DNA of 64,000 nucleotides from Pantoea nemavictus (GCF_037479095.1 NZ_JBBGZW010000001.1:4239593-4303592); one strand, 5' to 3'. Counted from the first letter of the stretch, positions 38,825-48,329 are shown. The notes: generated from the sequence alone by a model not told the origin. Numbers and translations: made by a program.

Positions 38825-38877
38825 TCATTTTTGAACGTGATGAATGCCCAGCCATAAAGGGTATGATGCCATCTCTT

Positions 38878-38903
38878 GCCGGGCCTGAGCGCCCGGCTTT
38901 TTT
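38878..38903 (+). terminator. Terminator of azoR
   Basis: GCCGGGC / GCCCGGC stem, 6-nt loop, then six T residues: a strong intrinsic terminator read rightward. Confidence 0.85.
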
Positions 38904-38910
38904 ATGCGCG

Positions 38911-39231
38911 CTATTTACGCAGCCACTGCCCATTGATACCGCGCACATACTCGCCGCTGCCGGCGCGATTCACCAGTTTCTCACCGGCGATGCGCGCCAC
39001 TTCGCTGGCGGTTAGATTATTTTGCTGCGCCACGCGCTGATACTGCTCCATTCGGCCGGCGTTAATACGCTTAACCAGTTCGATCGTTACGTCATCCTGC
39101 TGGCGCGCCGCGACATAGCCGCTCAGCGTTTCGCCTACGCGCCCCTGCTGACGCGCCTCATCGAGCGTCAACGCCCACGCTGATGGCACCAACAGCAGCG
39201 CTACAACGAGCGCGATTGCCTTGCGTTTCAT
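38911..39231 (-). CDS. ydbL: YdbL, periplasmic DUF1318 protein
   Basis: 106 aa from the ATG at 39231 (MKRKAIALVVALLLVPSAWA, a signal peptide), with GAGG/GGAG about 7 nt upstream. The adjacent ATG at 39234 is equally possible. Conserved mature segments are LTLDEARQQGRVGETLSGY and EYVRGINGQWLRK. It is the last gene of ydbH-ynbE-ydbL. YdbL is thought to modulate the YdbH-YnbE complex. Confidence 0.9.
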   Translation of the reverse strand: MKRKAIALVVALLLVPSAWALTLDEARQQGRVGETLSGYVAARQQDDVTIELVKRINAGRMEQYQRVAQQNNLTASEVARIAGEKLVNRAGSGEYVRGINGQWLRK

Positions 39232-39242
39232 CATGCATCTCC

Positions 39243-39431
39243 TCAAAACAGGCCGCTCTGGTTCTTCAGCAGCGCTTCCACATCTTTATCCACCTTGATG
39301 TGAATCTCATGCTCAATTTTCACGTTCATATTGATGGTGATGGGCTCTTTCGGTGCCGCCACCTCAATACGCGGCACGCAGCCGCTCAATGGCAGCCAGG
39401 CTGCCAGCACCAGTAATGCCCTGAGGCTCAT
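39243..39431 (-). CDS. ynbE: Outer-membrane lipoprotein YnbE
   Basis: 62 aa with a lipoprotein signal ending LSGC (lipidated Cys18). The mature part PRIEVAAPKEPITINMNVKI is nearly identical to E. coli YnbE. YnbE pairs with YdbH to form a bridge across the envelope for phospholipid transport to the outer membrane. It overlaps ydbH by 4 bp at its start. Confidence 0.95.
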   Translation of the reverse strand: MSLRALLVLAAWLPLSGCVPRIEVAAPKEPITINMNVKIEHEIHIKVDKDVEALLKNQSGLF

Positions 39432-42046
39432 GGTTGGGGATCCTTTTTCGAGGGTAAGGTGGCATTTTGCTCCACCCAGGATTGCAAATTATCGCCAAAG
39501 CGCAGGCTGCGCCACAGCTGGAACAGATTCTCTTGATGTCGATAGTTCAGATTGACGGTTTGTCGACGGTTACTGAACTGGCTGACGCCTTTCACTTCCG
39601 ATTGCATGATCAAGTTGCCGAAGTTATCCAGATCAAGCGTGGCCCACGAACGCGAAATCTCCATATAGCGCAGCCAATCCATCGCCGCGCCGGCGGCAAC
39701 ATTGTTGCTGACAATGGCATCCGCCATATCTTTATCCAGGCGGAACGTCAGCGGCCCACTGTTAGCGACCCAACCCTTTTCAATCAACCATTGGGGATTA
39801 TTCACCCACAGCGGTAGCTCACCGTTAACTTTACCGGACATGGCAAACTGTTTGGGCTTAATCGCGGTGACCAGCTTGCTGAGGTTGATCTCTTTCAGCG
39901 AGACGCGCGCGGCCTGATGCTGCGGCATACGCAGCTCGGGCATGCTGACGTGTCCGCCCAGCAAATCGAGATTGACATTACTTAGGGTTAACGGCTGGCG
40001 CTCCTGCCACGGATAGTGGCCTTGCAAATCAGCGGTGATATTTTGCAGCGAGAACTGGTTTTTCACTTCAGCGATGCGCAGTGATACTGGGCCGCGACGT
40101 CCAAGTTGCCATTGATGGTCTTTCAGGCGAAACGGCAGCGAGAAATCGATACCGTTGATTTCACTGTCCGGCATCCACAGGCTGCCGTTTTTCACCGTCC
40201 AGTGACCACCGGCCTCAAAACCCTGAACGCTGGCGGCCGAGAACGCCACCTGCGCGCGTAATTCACCCGACTGAATGCGCATTTTCAGATCGCTACTGAG
40301 CAGCGGCTGGAACACCGTCAGCGACTGCGCCGGCCACCAGGCTTCGCCGCGCAATCGTTCGCCATCCCAGCGGCCATGCACGCGCACCGGTCCGATATCT
40401 TCCGCCGTCAGCTGACCACGCCACAGGAAATGGCTGGGATCGCTGCCTTTGGCTTCAAAATTGAGTTCTGAAGGTGGCAGCCAGCCGCCGTAGCTAAATT
40501 GGGTTTGGCCAGATTTCAGCGTGAAGCCGCCGTTAAACGCGGGCTGTTGCGGATCACGTTGCCAGCGTACCGGCGCGGAGAGCATCAGACGCGGTTTTGC
40601 GACTTGCACCATGCCATAGGCCAGCTGATCGAAACCGGTATTCAGCGTATCGAGGCTGATCAAGGTGTCCTGCCAGCTGCCGGTGCCTTTCACATCCCAT
40701 TTGGCCGCCAGTGGCGCGATGGCACCCTCGCCCCAATAGCGCCAGTTCCAGATACCGCTATCCGGCCAGAAATCCGTGGCGCGCCCATCGAGATGCAGGG
40801 TGAAACGGCCAAAGTTCGGATCGTGCGCTTTGAGTATCGCCTGCAGGCGACCGTTTATGCCGCGCGAAGCCAGCGTCACACTCGCCAGCGGCCAGCGTGC
40901 TTCATCCACTTCCAGCGTTGAAAGTAAGCGGCCACGCAACCGCAGCAGCGCACCCTGCTTCAGGCTGAGCTGTGGATCGGTTAATACCCCGTGCAACAAG
41001 CCCGGCATGCTGCCGAACAGTTGCAGATCGGCGAATTTACTCTCGCCGGTTAGCTGGAACGGCAAAGCGCTATCGATCATGCTGAGTTTGCCCGGCCCAA
41101 CGCTCAGTACCAGATTGCCTTTGCCGCCGCGCCCTTGCGTCAGCAAATTGAATCGTCCGCTGACCAGAGTGTTTTCCAGACCTTGCTGCCAGTTTTCCAG
41201 CGTGAGCGCCAGACCGCCTGAAAGCGGCTGATCGGCCTGTGGCCAGCGCCATTGCCCCTGCGTGATGCGTATTTCCTGCTCATCGACCTGCCACGGCAGT
41301 TGCAGCAGCGGCAGTTCATCTCCCTGCTGATTCACGGTTAACGTACCCTGCTGCTGTTGCCAGTTGAGGGTCAGCGTCAGCGGCTGTGGCCACTGCGCCA
41401 CGTTAAGGTCTGCGCTGAGTTCACCCGCTACCGGCAAGCCGTTGGCAAAAGTTGGCAAAGTCACATCGCCGTGCAGATTGAGCGGTTTAGGCAATAAAGG
41501 ATGACTGAGTTGCAGCTGACTAATGTGCATCTGTTGGCCCTGCAAACGGGCCTCAAGATTGAGATTGTCGCCTTGGTAACGCAGCCGCTGAACCTCTTGA
41601 TCTAAGGTAAGATCGAATCGACCAGCATATTGCTGCCACGGCAGAACAGTGATTTTTTGCAAATGCACATCGGCGCCGGGCAGCATCTTCTGCCAGTCGG
41701 CCAGGCTACGTGGTGCACCGCTTGCGGCGCTTTGCGGCAGTGATTGCAGGCAATCACTGTTGAGCTGTACGTCAGCGGCGCTAAGCTGCCAACGTTTCTG
41801 CTGCCAGCCGAGCGCGGCATCGTGGACGTTCGCCAGTTCGCAATCACCGGCCAGATAGCGCACCGCCGGGAAATGCAGGGCACCCTGCTGCCAGCGCGGC
41901 GTGCCGTTGAGCTCAACGCGGGTATTTTCCGGCAGCCAGATACCGGCCAGACGCGGCAACCATTGCGTGAGCGTCAGCAGCAATCCCAATAGCAGCAGTA
42001 TCAGCGCCAGTAGCGCAGCAAGTGTTCGGCGGAGACCACGCGGCAT
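39428..42046 (-). CDS. ydbH: YdbH, AsmA-like envelope lipid-transport protein
   Basis: 872 aa (E. coli 879). One N-terminal TM helix (LLALILLLLGLLLTLTQWL) anchors it in the inner membrane; the rest is a long periplasmic beta-rich AsmA/TamB-like region. With TamB and YhdP it belongs to the redundant set moving phospholipids to the outer membrane. The C-terminal segment (VSQFSNRRQTVNLNYRHQENLFQLW) is the part expected to meet YnbE. Confidence 0.93.
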   Translation of the reverse strand: MPRGLRRTLAALLALILLLLGLLLTLTQWLPRLAGIWLPENTRVELNGTPRWQQGALHFPAVRYLAGDCELANVHDAALGWQQKRWQLSAADVQLNSDCLQSLPQSAASGAPRSLADWQKMLPGADVHLQKITVLPWQQYAGRFDLTLDQEVQRLRYQGDNLNLEARLQGQQMHISQLQLSHPLLPKPLNLHGDVTLPTFANGLPVAGELSADLNVAQWPQPLTLTLNWQQQQGTLTVNQQGDELPLLQLPWQVDEQEIRITQGQWRWPQADQPLSGGLALTLENWQQGLENTLVSGRFNLLTQGRGGKGNLVLSVGPGKLSMIDSALPFQLTGESKFADLQLFGSMPGLLHGVLTDPQLSLKQGALLRLRGRLLSTLEVDEARWPLASVTLASRGINGRLQAILKAHDPNFGRFTLHLDGRATDFWPDSGIWNWRYWGEGAIAPLAAKWDVKGTGSWQDTLISLDTLNTGFDQLAYGMVQVAKPRLMLSAPVRWQRDPQQPAFNGGFTLKSGQTQFSYGGWLPPSELNFEAKGSDPSHFLWRGQLTAEDIGPVRVHGRWDGERLRGEAWWPAQSLTVFQPLLSSDLKMRIQSGELRAQVAFSAASVQGFEAGGHWTVKNGSLWMPDSEINGIDFSLPFRLKDHQWQLGRRGPVSLRIAEVKNQFSLQNITADLQGHYPWQERQPLTLSNVNLDLLGGHVSMPELRMPQHQAARVSLKEINLSKLVTAIKPKQFAMSGKVNGELPLWVNNPQWLIEKGWVANSGPLTFRLDKDMADAIVSNNVAAGAAMDWLRYMEISRSWATLDLDNFGNLIMQSEVKGVSQFSNRRQTVNLNYRHQENLFQLWRSLRFGDNLQSWVEQNATLPSKKDPQP

Positions 42047-42078
42047 GGTAGCTAACTATCCCTTTAAATAAGTCCTAA

Positions 42079-42185
42079 ATAATTCGAATGACAGTAAGGC
42101 GGCAAGTGGGTGAATCACCAGAAGCTTACTGCAGTAAGAGATTGGGGTGAGTACACGCCACCAAGGCTCCTGACGTTCGAATTAT
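42079..42185 (+). repeat. ERIC element (enterobacterial repetitive intergenic consensus)
   Basis: 107-bp imperfect palindrome bounded by ATAATTCGAA and TTCGAATTAT. The core (GTGAATCACCAGAAGCTTAC and AGATTGGGGTGAG) matches the ERIC consensus used for ERIC-PCR priming. It lies in the ydbH/ldhA spacer and could form an RNA hairpin in either transcript. Confidence 0.88.
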
Positions 42186-42320
42186 GACGGATTTAATGAT
42201 GGCATGTTATATCTCACAAATGAAGGCGTTAGCTGCTTAGTCTGGCTGAAGAACAGCAAAATGCCGCGAAAAACGTTATCCTGTGAGGATACCGACGTTG
42301 CATTTTTCAGGAGCGAAACA

Positions 42321-43313
42321 ATGAAAGTTGCGGTTTACAGCACCAAGCATTACGACCAGAAATACCTCGAACACGTCAATGCCAGCTTTGGATTTGAGCT
42401 GCAGTTTTTTGACTTCCTGCTCACGCCCGCCACGGCGAAAAATGCCGCTGGCTGCGATGCGGTGTGCATTTTCGTAAACGATGATGCCAGCAAAGAGGTG
42501 CTGGAAGAGTTAGCGGCGTTGGGTGTTAAGCACATCGCGCTGCGCTGCGCCGGTTTTAATAATGTCGATCTGGCTGCGGCGAAAGTACTGGGCTTAAACG
42601 TGGTGCGGGTACCGGCTTATTCACCGGAAGCGGTGGCCGAGCATGCGGTTGGTCTGATGATGACGTTGAATCGTCGCATTCACCGCGCCTATCAACGTAC
42701 GCGTGACGCCAACTTTTCACTGGATGGCTTAACCGGCTTCAACATGCACAACAAAACCGCAGGCATCGTTGGCACCGGCAAAATCGGCGTGGCCACGATG
42801 CGTATCCTGAAGGGATTTGGCATGCGCTTACTGGCGTTCGATCCTTATCCAAGCCAGGCCGCGCTGGAACTGGGTGCGGAATACGTCGATTTGAAAACGC
42901 TGTTTGCTGAAGCCGATGTGATTACGCTGCACTGCCCGCTGACGCCGGAAAACCATCATCTGCTGAATGCCCAGGCGTTTAGCCAAATGAAAGACGGCGT
43001 GATGATCATCAACACCAGCCGCGGCGGATTAATCGACTCGCAGGCGGCTATTGATGCGCTCAAGCAACAAAAGATTGGTTCATTGGGTATGGATGTGTAT
43101 GAAAACGAACGCGACCTGTTCTTTGAAGACAAATCAAATGACGTGATTCAGGACGATGTGTTCCGCCGCCTGTCCGCCTGTCACAACGTACTGTTTACCG
43201 GCCATCAGGCATTTCTGACTGCCGAAGCGCTAACGGCGATTTCAGAAACCACACTCGGCAATTTGCAGCAGCTGGAACGGGGTGAAATCAGCCCGAATCT
43301 GGTCACCGCGTAA
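42321..43313 (+). CDS. ldhA: D-lactate dehydrogenase (fermentative)
   Basis: 330 aa (E. coli LdhA 329) from the ATG at 42321, preceded by CAGGAG; an upstream in-frame ATG would add 39 non-homologous residues. It reduces pyruvate to D-lactate with NADH during fermentation. The NAD Rossmann motif is GIVGTGKIG; catalytic landmarks are LRCAGFNNVDL (Arg), GMDVYENERDL (Glu) and FTGHQAFLT (His). Its neighbourhood with nifJ and ydbH is conserved in enterobacteria. Confidence 0.97.
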   Translation: MKVAVYSTKHYDQKYLEHVNASFGFELQFFDFLLTPATAKNAAGCDAVCIFVNDDASKEVLEELAALGVKHIALRCAGFNNVDLAAAKVLGLNVVRVPAYSPEAVAEHAVGLMMTLNRRIHRAYQRTRDANFSLDGLTGFNMHNKTAGIVGTGKIGVATMRILKGFGMRLLAFDPYPSQAALELGAEYVDLKTLFAEADVITLHCPLTPENHHLLNAQAFSQMKDGVMIINTSRGGLIDSQAAIDALKQQKIGSLGMDVYENERDLFFEDKSNDVIQDDVFRRLSACHNVLFTGHQAFLTAEALTAISETTLGNLQQLERGEISPNLVTA

Positions 43314-43329
43314 TTATCCTGCGCCTGCC

Positions 43330-43602
43330 TTAGCGGGCGCAGCTTCCACCCATCAGCGCCTGTTCGTCACAACGACGACCATTGGCCAACTGACACATGC
43401 CTATGCGTGAACCATCTAACTGACGTGAAAACGCCAGCGAGCCCCCGGCATTACTGCAATTCACTTCAGCCATAGATGACATCACAACGCGCGGTGATAC
43501 GTGTGCGGCAGTGGCTTGTTGCGGCGGTTCGTTATCACTATTGCTGCTGCAGGCAGAAAGTAACAATGTGGCTCCGGCCAGCAGAAAAAGTGCGGCTTTC
43601 AT
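43330..43602 (-). CDS. DUF333 lipoprotein, YdbJ-like
   Basis: 90 aa starting MKAALFLLAGATLLLSACSS, a lipoprotein signal with lipobox LSAC; 14 upstream in-frame codons are not part of it. The mature domain has the DUF333 Cys pattern (VNCSNAGGS, GMCQLANGRRCDE, GGSC), suggesting two disulphides. It is probably lipid-anchored in the outer membrane. E. coli YdbJ lies in the same neighbourhood. Function unknown. Confidence 0.8.
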   Translation of the reverse strand: MKAALFLLAGATLLLSACSSNSDNEPPQQATAAHVSPRVVMSSMAEVNCSNAGGSLAFSRQLDGSRIGMCQLANGRRCDEQALMGGSCAR

Positions 43603-43791
43603 CGATGGGGCTCCGGGGATTGAGCGAAAAAGTCGCACCAGCATATGTCAGGCGTGGCAAGGGATCGAGGGGAGACACAGCTTTTTACAAAATTTTCTTC
43701 CATGCTTTGCAAGCAGAATTATCCTGATTGGGATATTTCCACCCTTTTCTCGCTGCCACTTACCCAATTATCAATAACTAAGGAGAGAACA

Positions 43792-44448
43792 ATGTTGACG
43801 GATATGCTAATCCGTATTGCTTTAGCCGGAATTCTCGGCGGTCTGATTGGCCTGGAACGCCAGCTACGCGCTAAAGAAGCCGGTCTGCGCACCCACATTT
43901 TGGTCGGCATCGGCAGCGCCATGTTTATGCTGGTGTCGAAATACGGCTTCGCCGATATGTTAGTGAGCGATCATGTGGCGCTCGATCCCAGCCGTATTGC
44001 AGCGCAGGTCGTCAGCGGCATGGGCTTCCTCGGCGCGGGTACCATCATTATTCAAAAACAGGTAGTGAAAGGCCTTACTACAGCCGCTGGCTTATGGGTG
44101 ACGGCGGCAATTGGATTGGTGATCGGTAGCGGCATGTACGAAATCGGCATTTATGGCACCGTGCTGGCGCTGGTAGTGCTGGAAACCTTTCGTCGCATTA
44201 GCCACTGGCTGATTGGCCGTCATCATACATTGCTAGTGCATCTCAAACCCAAAAGCGTGCCGATTGTCTTACTGGTGCTACAGCGCGAGAACGTGCGTTA
44301 CGGGCATATCGCCGTCGTTAATCGTGACGAGGAGAATGGCTTGTGCGAATTAAGCGTTGAGGTGACATTGTCACGGCGCACGCCGATGCACAATATTTAC
44401 GACAAGGTGATGGAAATCAAAGGCGTTCAATCGCTGGAGATGATGTAA
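43792..44448 (+). CDS. MgtC/SapB-family inner-membrane protein
   Basis: 218 aa from the ATG at 43792 with AAGGAGAG directly upstream; the open frame runs further 5' but without homology. Family signatures are LAGILGGLIGLERQLRAKEAGLRTH and GMGFLGAGTII, in about five TM helices, followed by a soluble ACT-like C-terminal domain. Related proteins affect magnesium or membrane-potential homeostasis; MgtC itself inhibits ATP synthase in Salmonella. There is no mgtB or mgtA beside it. Confidence 0.87.
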   Translation: MLTDMLIRIALAGILGGLIGLERQLRAKEAGLRTHILVGIGSAMFMLVSKYGFADMLVSDHVALDPSRIAAQVVSGMGFLGAGTIIIQKQVVKGLTTAAGLWVTAAIGLVIGSGMYEIGIYGTVLALVVLETFRRISHWLIGRHHTLLVHLKPKSVPIVLLVLQRENVRYGHIAVVNRDEENGLCELSVEVTLSRRTPMHNIYDKVMEIKGVQSLEMM

Positions 44449-44585
44449 AAATCATCAATTTTAGAGGCTTGTGCGCTGGCATCCCGCTTGCACACTGATG
44501 AGAAAGTCACATCATGGTGCTTTGCTAAACTGAACTGATAACCCCGTAAATTTTGCGGGTTTCTCAGCGTAGCAAAGGACGATTT

Positions 44586-47450
44586 ATGATTACCGTCGAC
44601 GGTAACGGTGCGGTGGCGTCGGTCGCCTTCCGCACCAGCGAAGTAATTGCTATTTACCCCATCACGCCCAGTTCAACGATGGCTGAACTGGCAGATAGCT
44701 GGTCAGGTGAAGGCCGCCGTAATATCTGGGGCGACGTGCCGCGTGTGATTGAGATGCAGTCGGAAGGTGGCGCGATTGCCACCGTGCATGGTGCGCTGCA
44801 AACCGGTGCGCTCTCAACCACCTTTACGTCGTCGCAGGGATTGTTATTGATGATCCCCACGCTCTACAAACTGGCCGGGCAATTGACGCCGTTTGTGCTG
44901 CACGTAGCGGCGCGTACCGTGGCGACCCACGCGCTGTCGATTTTTGGCGATCACTCCGATGTGATGGCGGTGCGCCAAACCGGCTGCGCCCAACTCTGTG
45001 CATCCAGCGTGCAGGAAGCGCAGGATTTTGCCTTAATCGCGCAAATCGCTTCACTGAATAGCCGTATTCCCTTTATTCACTTCTTCGATGGCTTCCGCAC
45101 CTCGCACGAGATCAACAAGATTGTACCGATCAGCGATGAAACCTTGCAGGCGCTGATGCCTGGCGAAGCAATTACCGCTCATCGTGCCCGTGCGCTCACG
45201 CCGGATCGTCCGACCATTCGCGGAACCTCCGCCAATCCTGATACCTATTTCCAGTCTCGCGAAGCCACCAACCGCTGGTACGACGATTGCACCCGACACG
45301 TTGAAGCAGCGATGACAGCCTTTGGCGAAACTACCGGACGCTGCTATCAGTCGTTTGAGTTTTACGGCCATCCGCAGGCCGAACGCGTGATCATTATGAT
45401 GGGATCCGGCTGTGGCACCGCTGAAGAAGCGATTGATGAGATGCAACAGCGTGGCGAAAAAGTGGGATTGGTAAAAGTACGCTTGTATCGCCCATTCTCG
45501 GCAACGCATTTGTTGCAGATGATTCCTGTAAGCGCACAGCGCATTGCGGTGCTTGATCGCACCAAAGAGCCGGGCGCGCTAGGGGAACCGCTGTTCCTGG
45601 ATGTGATAACTGCGTTAGCTGAAGCCTACAGTCGCGGCGAGCGGACATCGCTGCCGAAAGTGATTGGTGGTCGCTATGGTTTGTCGTCGAAAGAGTTCGC
45701 GCCCGATGCGGTATTGGCAGTGTTTCGCGCGCTGCAGCGCGATCTGCCACCGGCACGCTTTACCGTGGGGATTTACGACGATGTCACCCACCTTTCACTG
45801 CCGATGGAAGCCAACATCGTGCCCAACCGCGCGCGGCTGGAAGCGCTGTTTTACGGTTTGGGCAGCGACGGTAGCGTTAGCGCCAGCAAAAACAATCTGA
45901 AGATTATCGGCAACGCTACGCCGTGGCACGTGCAGGGCTATTTCGTCTACGATTCGAAAAAAGCCGGCGGGCTGACGGTTTCCCATCTGCGCGTCAGCGA
46001 ACATCCGATCCAGTCCGCCTATTTGATTCAGCAGGCAGACTTCATCGATTGTCACCAACTGCAGTTTATCGATAAATATTCAATGCTCGATCAGCTTAAG
46101 CCAGGCGGGATTTTCCTGCTCAATACGCCTTACGCTGCTGATGAAGTGTGGGCGCGTTTGCCGCAGGAAGTGCAGAGTCAGCTGAACGACAAGCAGGCAC
46201 GCTTGTTTGTGATTAACGCGGCGCGCATCGCGCGTGAATGTCAACTAGGCGCGCGCATTAACACCGTTATGCAGATGGCCTTTTTCCAGCTGACGCAGAT
46301 TCTGCCGGGCGATAGCGCGCTGACTGAACTACAAAACGCGATTGCGCTCAGCTACAGCAGCAAAGGCGAAGCGCTGGTGCAGCGTAACTGGCAGGCGCTG
46401 GCGATGGCGCAACAGGCACTGCAGGCGGTAGCGCTGCAGCCGGTTGACAATCGCAGCCCCCACCGCCCGCCGGTGGTAGCGGACAGCGCACCGGATTTCG
46501 TCAAAACCGTCACCGCGGCGATGTTAGCCGGTCTCGGCGACAAATTACCGGTCTCGGCGCTGCCGCCCGACGGCACCTGGCCCGTTGGCACCACGCAGTG
46601 GGAAAAGCGCAATATTGCCGAAGCGGTGCCCATCTGGCAGCCCGATCTCTGTACGCAGTGCAACCATTGTGTCGCAGCTTGTCCGCATTCGGCCATTCGC
46701 GCCAAAGTTGTCGCCCCAGAAGCCTTGGTAGATGCGCCTGCTACGCTGGCCTCACTGGATGTGAAATCACGCGATATGCGTGGGCAGAAGTATCTCTTGC
46801 AGGTGGCACCGGAAGATTGCACCGGCTGTAATCTGTGCGTGGAAGTGTGCCCGGCCAGCGACCGTCAGCATCCGGAAATCAAAGCCATCAATATGCAATC
46901 GCGGCTGGAACATGTTGAAACTGAGAAAGCCAACTATGCGGCCTTCCTCGCGCTGCCGGAGATCACCGCTGAACAGCTGGAACGTATTGATATCCGTACT
47001 TCGCAGCTGATTACGCCGCTGTTTGAATATTCTGGCGCCTGTTCTGGCTGCGGCGAAACGCCGTATATCAAGTTACTGACGCAGCTGTACGGCGATCGCT
47101 TATTAATTGCTAATGCCACCGGTTGCTCTTCGATTTATGGCGGCAATTTGCCTTCGACGCCTTATACCACCAACGCGGATGGGCGCGGTCCGGCGTGGGC
47201 GAACTCGCTGTTTGAAGATAACGCCGAGTTTGGTTTGGGGTTCCGCTTGAGTGTCGATCTGCAAAAACAGCGCGCGCTGCGCTTGCTCGAGCAGTGCGCG
47301 CCACTTCTGCCCACCGGATTAGTAGACGAACTTAAAAGTGACAATGTCACCATAACACAGCGACGTGAGCAGATAGCCCAACTGCGCGCCCTGCTTGCCG
47401 CTTCGTCACAGTCTGAAGCGGAAGCCTTAACTGAGGCTGCTGATGCGTAA
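44586..47450 (+). CDS. nifJ: NifJ N-terminal fragment (954 aa)
   Basis: Contains domain I with EVIAIYPITPSSTMAELAD, the transketolase-like domains, two ferredoxin-type clusters (CTQCNHCVAACP and CTGCNLCVEVCP) and the proximal-cluster Cys pair ACSGCGE with the later NATGCSS. It lacks the TPP pyrophosphate/magnesium motif. It ends EALTEAADA before TAA. Confidence 0.8.
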   Translation: MITVDGNGAVASVAFRTSEVIAIYPITPSSTMAELADSWSGEGRRNIWGDVPRVIEMQSEGGAIATVHGALQTGALSTTFTSSQGLLLMIPTLYKLAGQLTPFVLHVAARTVATHALSIFGDHSDVMAVRQTGCAQLCASSVQEAQDFALIAQIASLNSRIPFIHFFDGFRTSHEINKIVPISDETLQALMPGEAITAHRARALTPDRPTIRGTSANPDTYFQSREATNRWYDDCTRHVEAAMTAFGETTGRCYQSFEFYGHPQAERVIIMMGSGCGTAEEAIDEMQQRGEKVGLVKVRLYRPFSATHLLQMIPVSAQRIAVLDRTKEPGALGEPLFLDVITALAEAYSRGERTSLPKVIGGRYGLSSKEFAPDAVLAVFRALQRDLPPARFTVGIYDDVTHLSLPMEANIVPNRARLEALFYGLGSDGSVSASKNNLKIIGNATPWHVQGYFVYDSKKAGGLTVSHLRVSEHPIQSAYLIQQADFIDCHQLQFIDKYSMLDQLKPGGIFLLNTPYAADEVWARLPQEVQSQLNDKQARLFVINAARIARECQLGARINTVMQMAFFQLTQILPGDSALTELQNAIALSYSSKGEALVQRNWQALAMAQQALQAVALQPVDNRSPHRPPVVADSAPDFVKTVTAAMLAGLGDKLPVSALPPDGTWPVGTTQWEKRNIAEAVPIWQPDLCTQCNHCVAACPHSAIRAKVVAPEALVDAPATLASLDVKSRDMRGQKYLLQVAPEDCTGCNLCVEVCPASDRQHPEIKAINMQSRLEHVETEKANYAAFLALPEITAEQLERIDIRTSQLITPLFEYSGACSGCGETPYIKLLTQLYGDRLLIANATGCSSIYGGNLPSTPYTTNADGRGPAWANSLFEDNAEFGLGFRLSVDLQKQRALRLLEQCAPLLPTGLVDELKSDNVTITQRREQIAQLRALLAASSQSEAEALTEAADA

Positions 47451-48113
47451 GTGGAGAAATCCGTCTGGCTGATTGGTGGCGATGGCTGGGCTTACGATAT
47501 CGGCTACGGCGGCCTCGATCACGTGATGAGCCTGAGCGAAAACGTCAATGTGCTGGTGCTGGATACGCAGTGCTACTCCAACACCGGCGGTCAGGCATCA
47601 AAAGCGACACCGCTTGGTGCGGTGACCAAGTTTGGTGAGCAAGGTAAACGCAAGGCACGGAAAGATCTCGGCATGTCTACGCTGCTGTACGGCCATGTGT
47701 ACGTGGCGCAGATCTCTCTCGGCGCGCAGCTCAACCAAACGGTAAAAGCCATTCAGGAAGCGGAAGCCTGGCCAGGTCCGTCGCTGGTCATCGCATACAG
47801 CCCGTGTGAAGAGCATGGCTACGACTTGGCCTACAGCCACGAGCAGATGCGCCTGCTCACCACCAGCGGTTTCTGGCCACTGTATCGCTTCGACCCGCGC
47901 CGGGCGGAGCAAGGTAAAGCTGCGCTGGCGCTGGATTCGCGTCCACCGACTTCAGAACTGGAACAGGCATTAATGAACGAACAGCGCTTCCGCCAGTTAC
48001 AAACCCAGCGCCCCGAAGAGGCCTCGCAGCTGTGGCAGGATGCGACAGAAGCCGCCAATCAGCGTTATCAACGCCTGGCGGAATTGGCAGGAAAAAGCGA
48101 GAGAAGTGACTAA
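47451..48113 (+). CDS. NifJ C-terminal fragment (220 aa), GTG directly after the stop
   Basis: The first codon GTG immediately follows the TAA, so ribosomes terminating there could restart; a GAGG lies 14 nt upstream, which is far for a good Shine-Dalgarno. The fragment carries GGDGWAYDIGYGGLDHV, DTQCYSNTGGQASKATP (TPP/Mg site) and AYSPCEEHG, whose Cys119 corresponds to the fourth ligand of the proximal [4Fe-4S] cluster. Alone it could not be an active enzyme. Confidence 0.6.
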   Translation: MEKSVWLIGGDGWAYDIGYGGLDHVMSLSENVNVLVLDTQCYSNTGGQASKATPLGAVTKFGEQGKRKARKDLGMSTLLYGHVYVAQISLGAQLNQTVKAIQEAEAWPGPSLVIAYSPCEEHGYDLAYSHEQMRLLTTSGFWPLYRFDPRRAEQGKAALALDSRPPTSELEQALMNEQRFRQLQTQRPEEASQLWQDATEAANQRYQRLAELAGKSERSD

Positions 48114-48119
48114 ATGAAC

Positions 48120-48147
48120 AAGCCCGGCAACAGAGGCCGGGCTTTTT
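48120..48147 (+). terminator. Terminator of nifJ
   Basis: AAGCCCGGC / GCCGGGCTT stem, 7-nt loop, then TTT. It follows the last stop by 6 bp and marks the end of the whole nifJ frame. Confidence 0.85.
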
Positions 48148-48329
48148 GCGGGTTCAACAGGACATAAGATTTACCAGTGCATTGCTCTCTGCGCATAAAA
48201 GAGATCACTTGAGGCTAGCATTCGCGCCCGCAATCCGTACCATACGCAGTCATGTTTATAGGGTTTATTGCCGTTGAAGATTGCTTCAGCCGCTAACGGC
48301 CCTCGCCTTCACTCTCAAGCGTGAAAATA

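Larger units (their letters stand above)
44586..48113 (+). pseudogene. nifJ: Pyruvate:flavodoxin oxidoreductase NifJ/YdbK interrupted by one in-frame TAA
   Basis: Reading continuously from the ATG at 44586 (AAGGA upstream) to 48113 gives 1175 codons with a single stop, TAA at 47448-47450; E. coli YdbK is about 1174 aa, so nothing else is missing. The enzyme is TPP-dependent and oxidises pyruvate to acetyl-CoA, reducing flavodoxin or ferredoxin. The stop falls in a poorly conserved linker between the CSGCGETPYIKLL proximal-cluster region and the TPP motif GGDGWAYDIG. It could be a real nonsense mutation, a sequencing error or a functional split; see the two fragments. Confidence 0.85.

Noticed and set aside
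42204..42320. Extra 39 codons at the ldhA start
   Set aside because: No homology; the ATG at 42321 with CAGGAG matches the family N-terminus.
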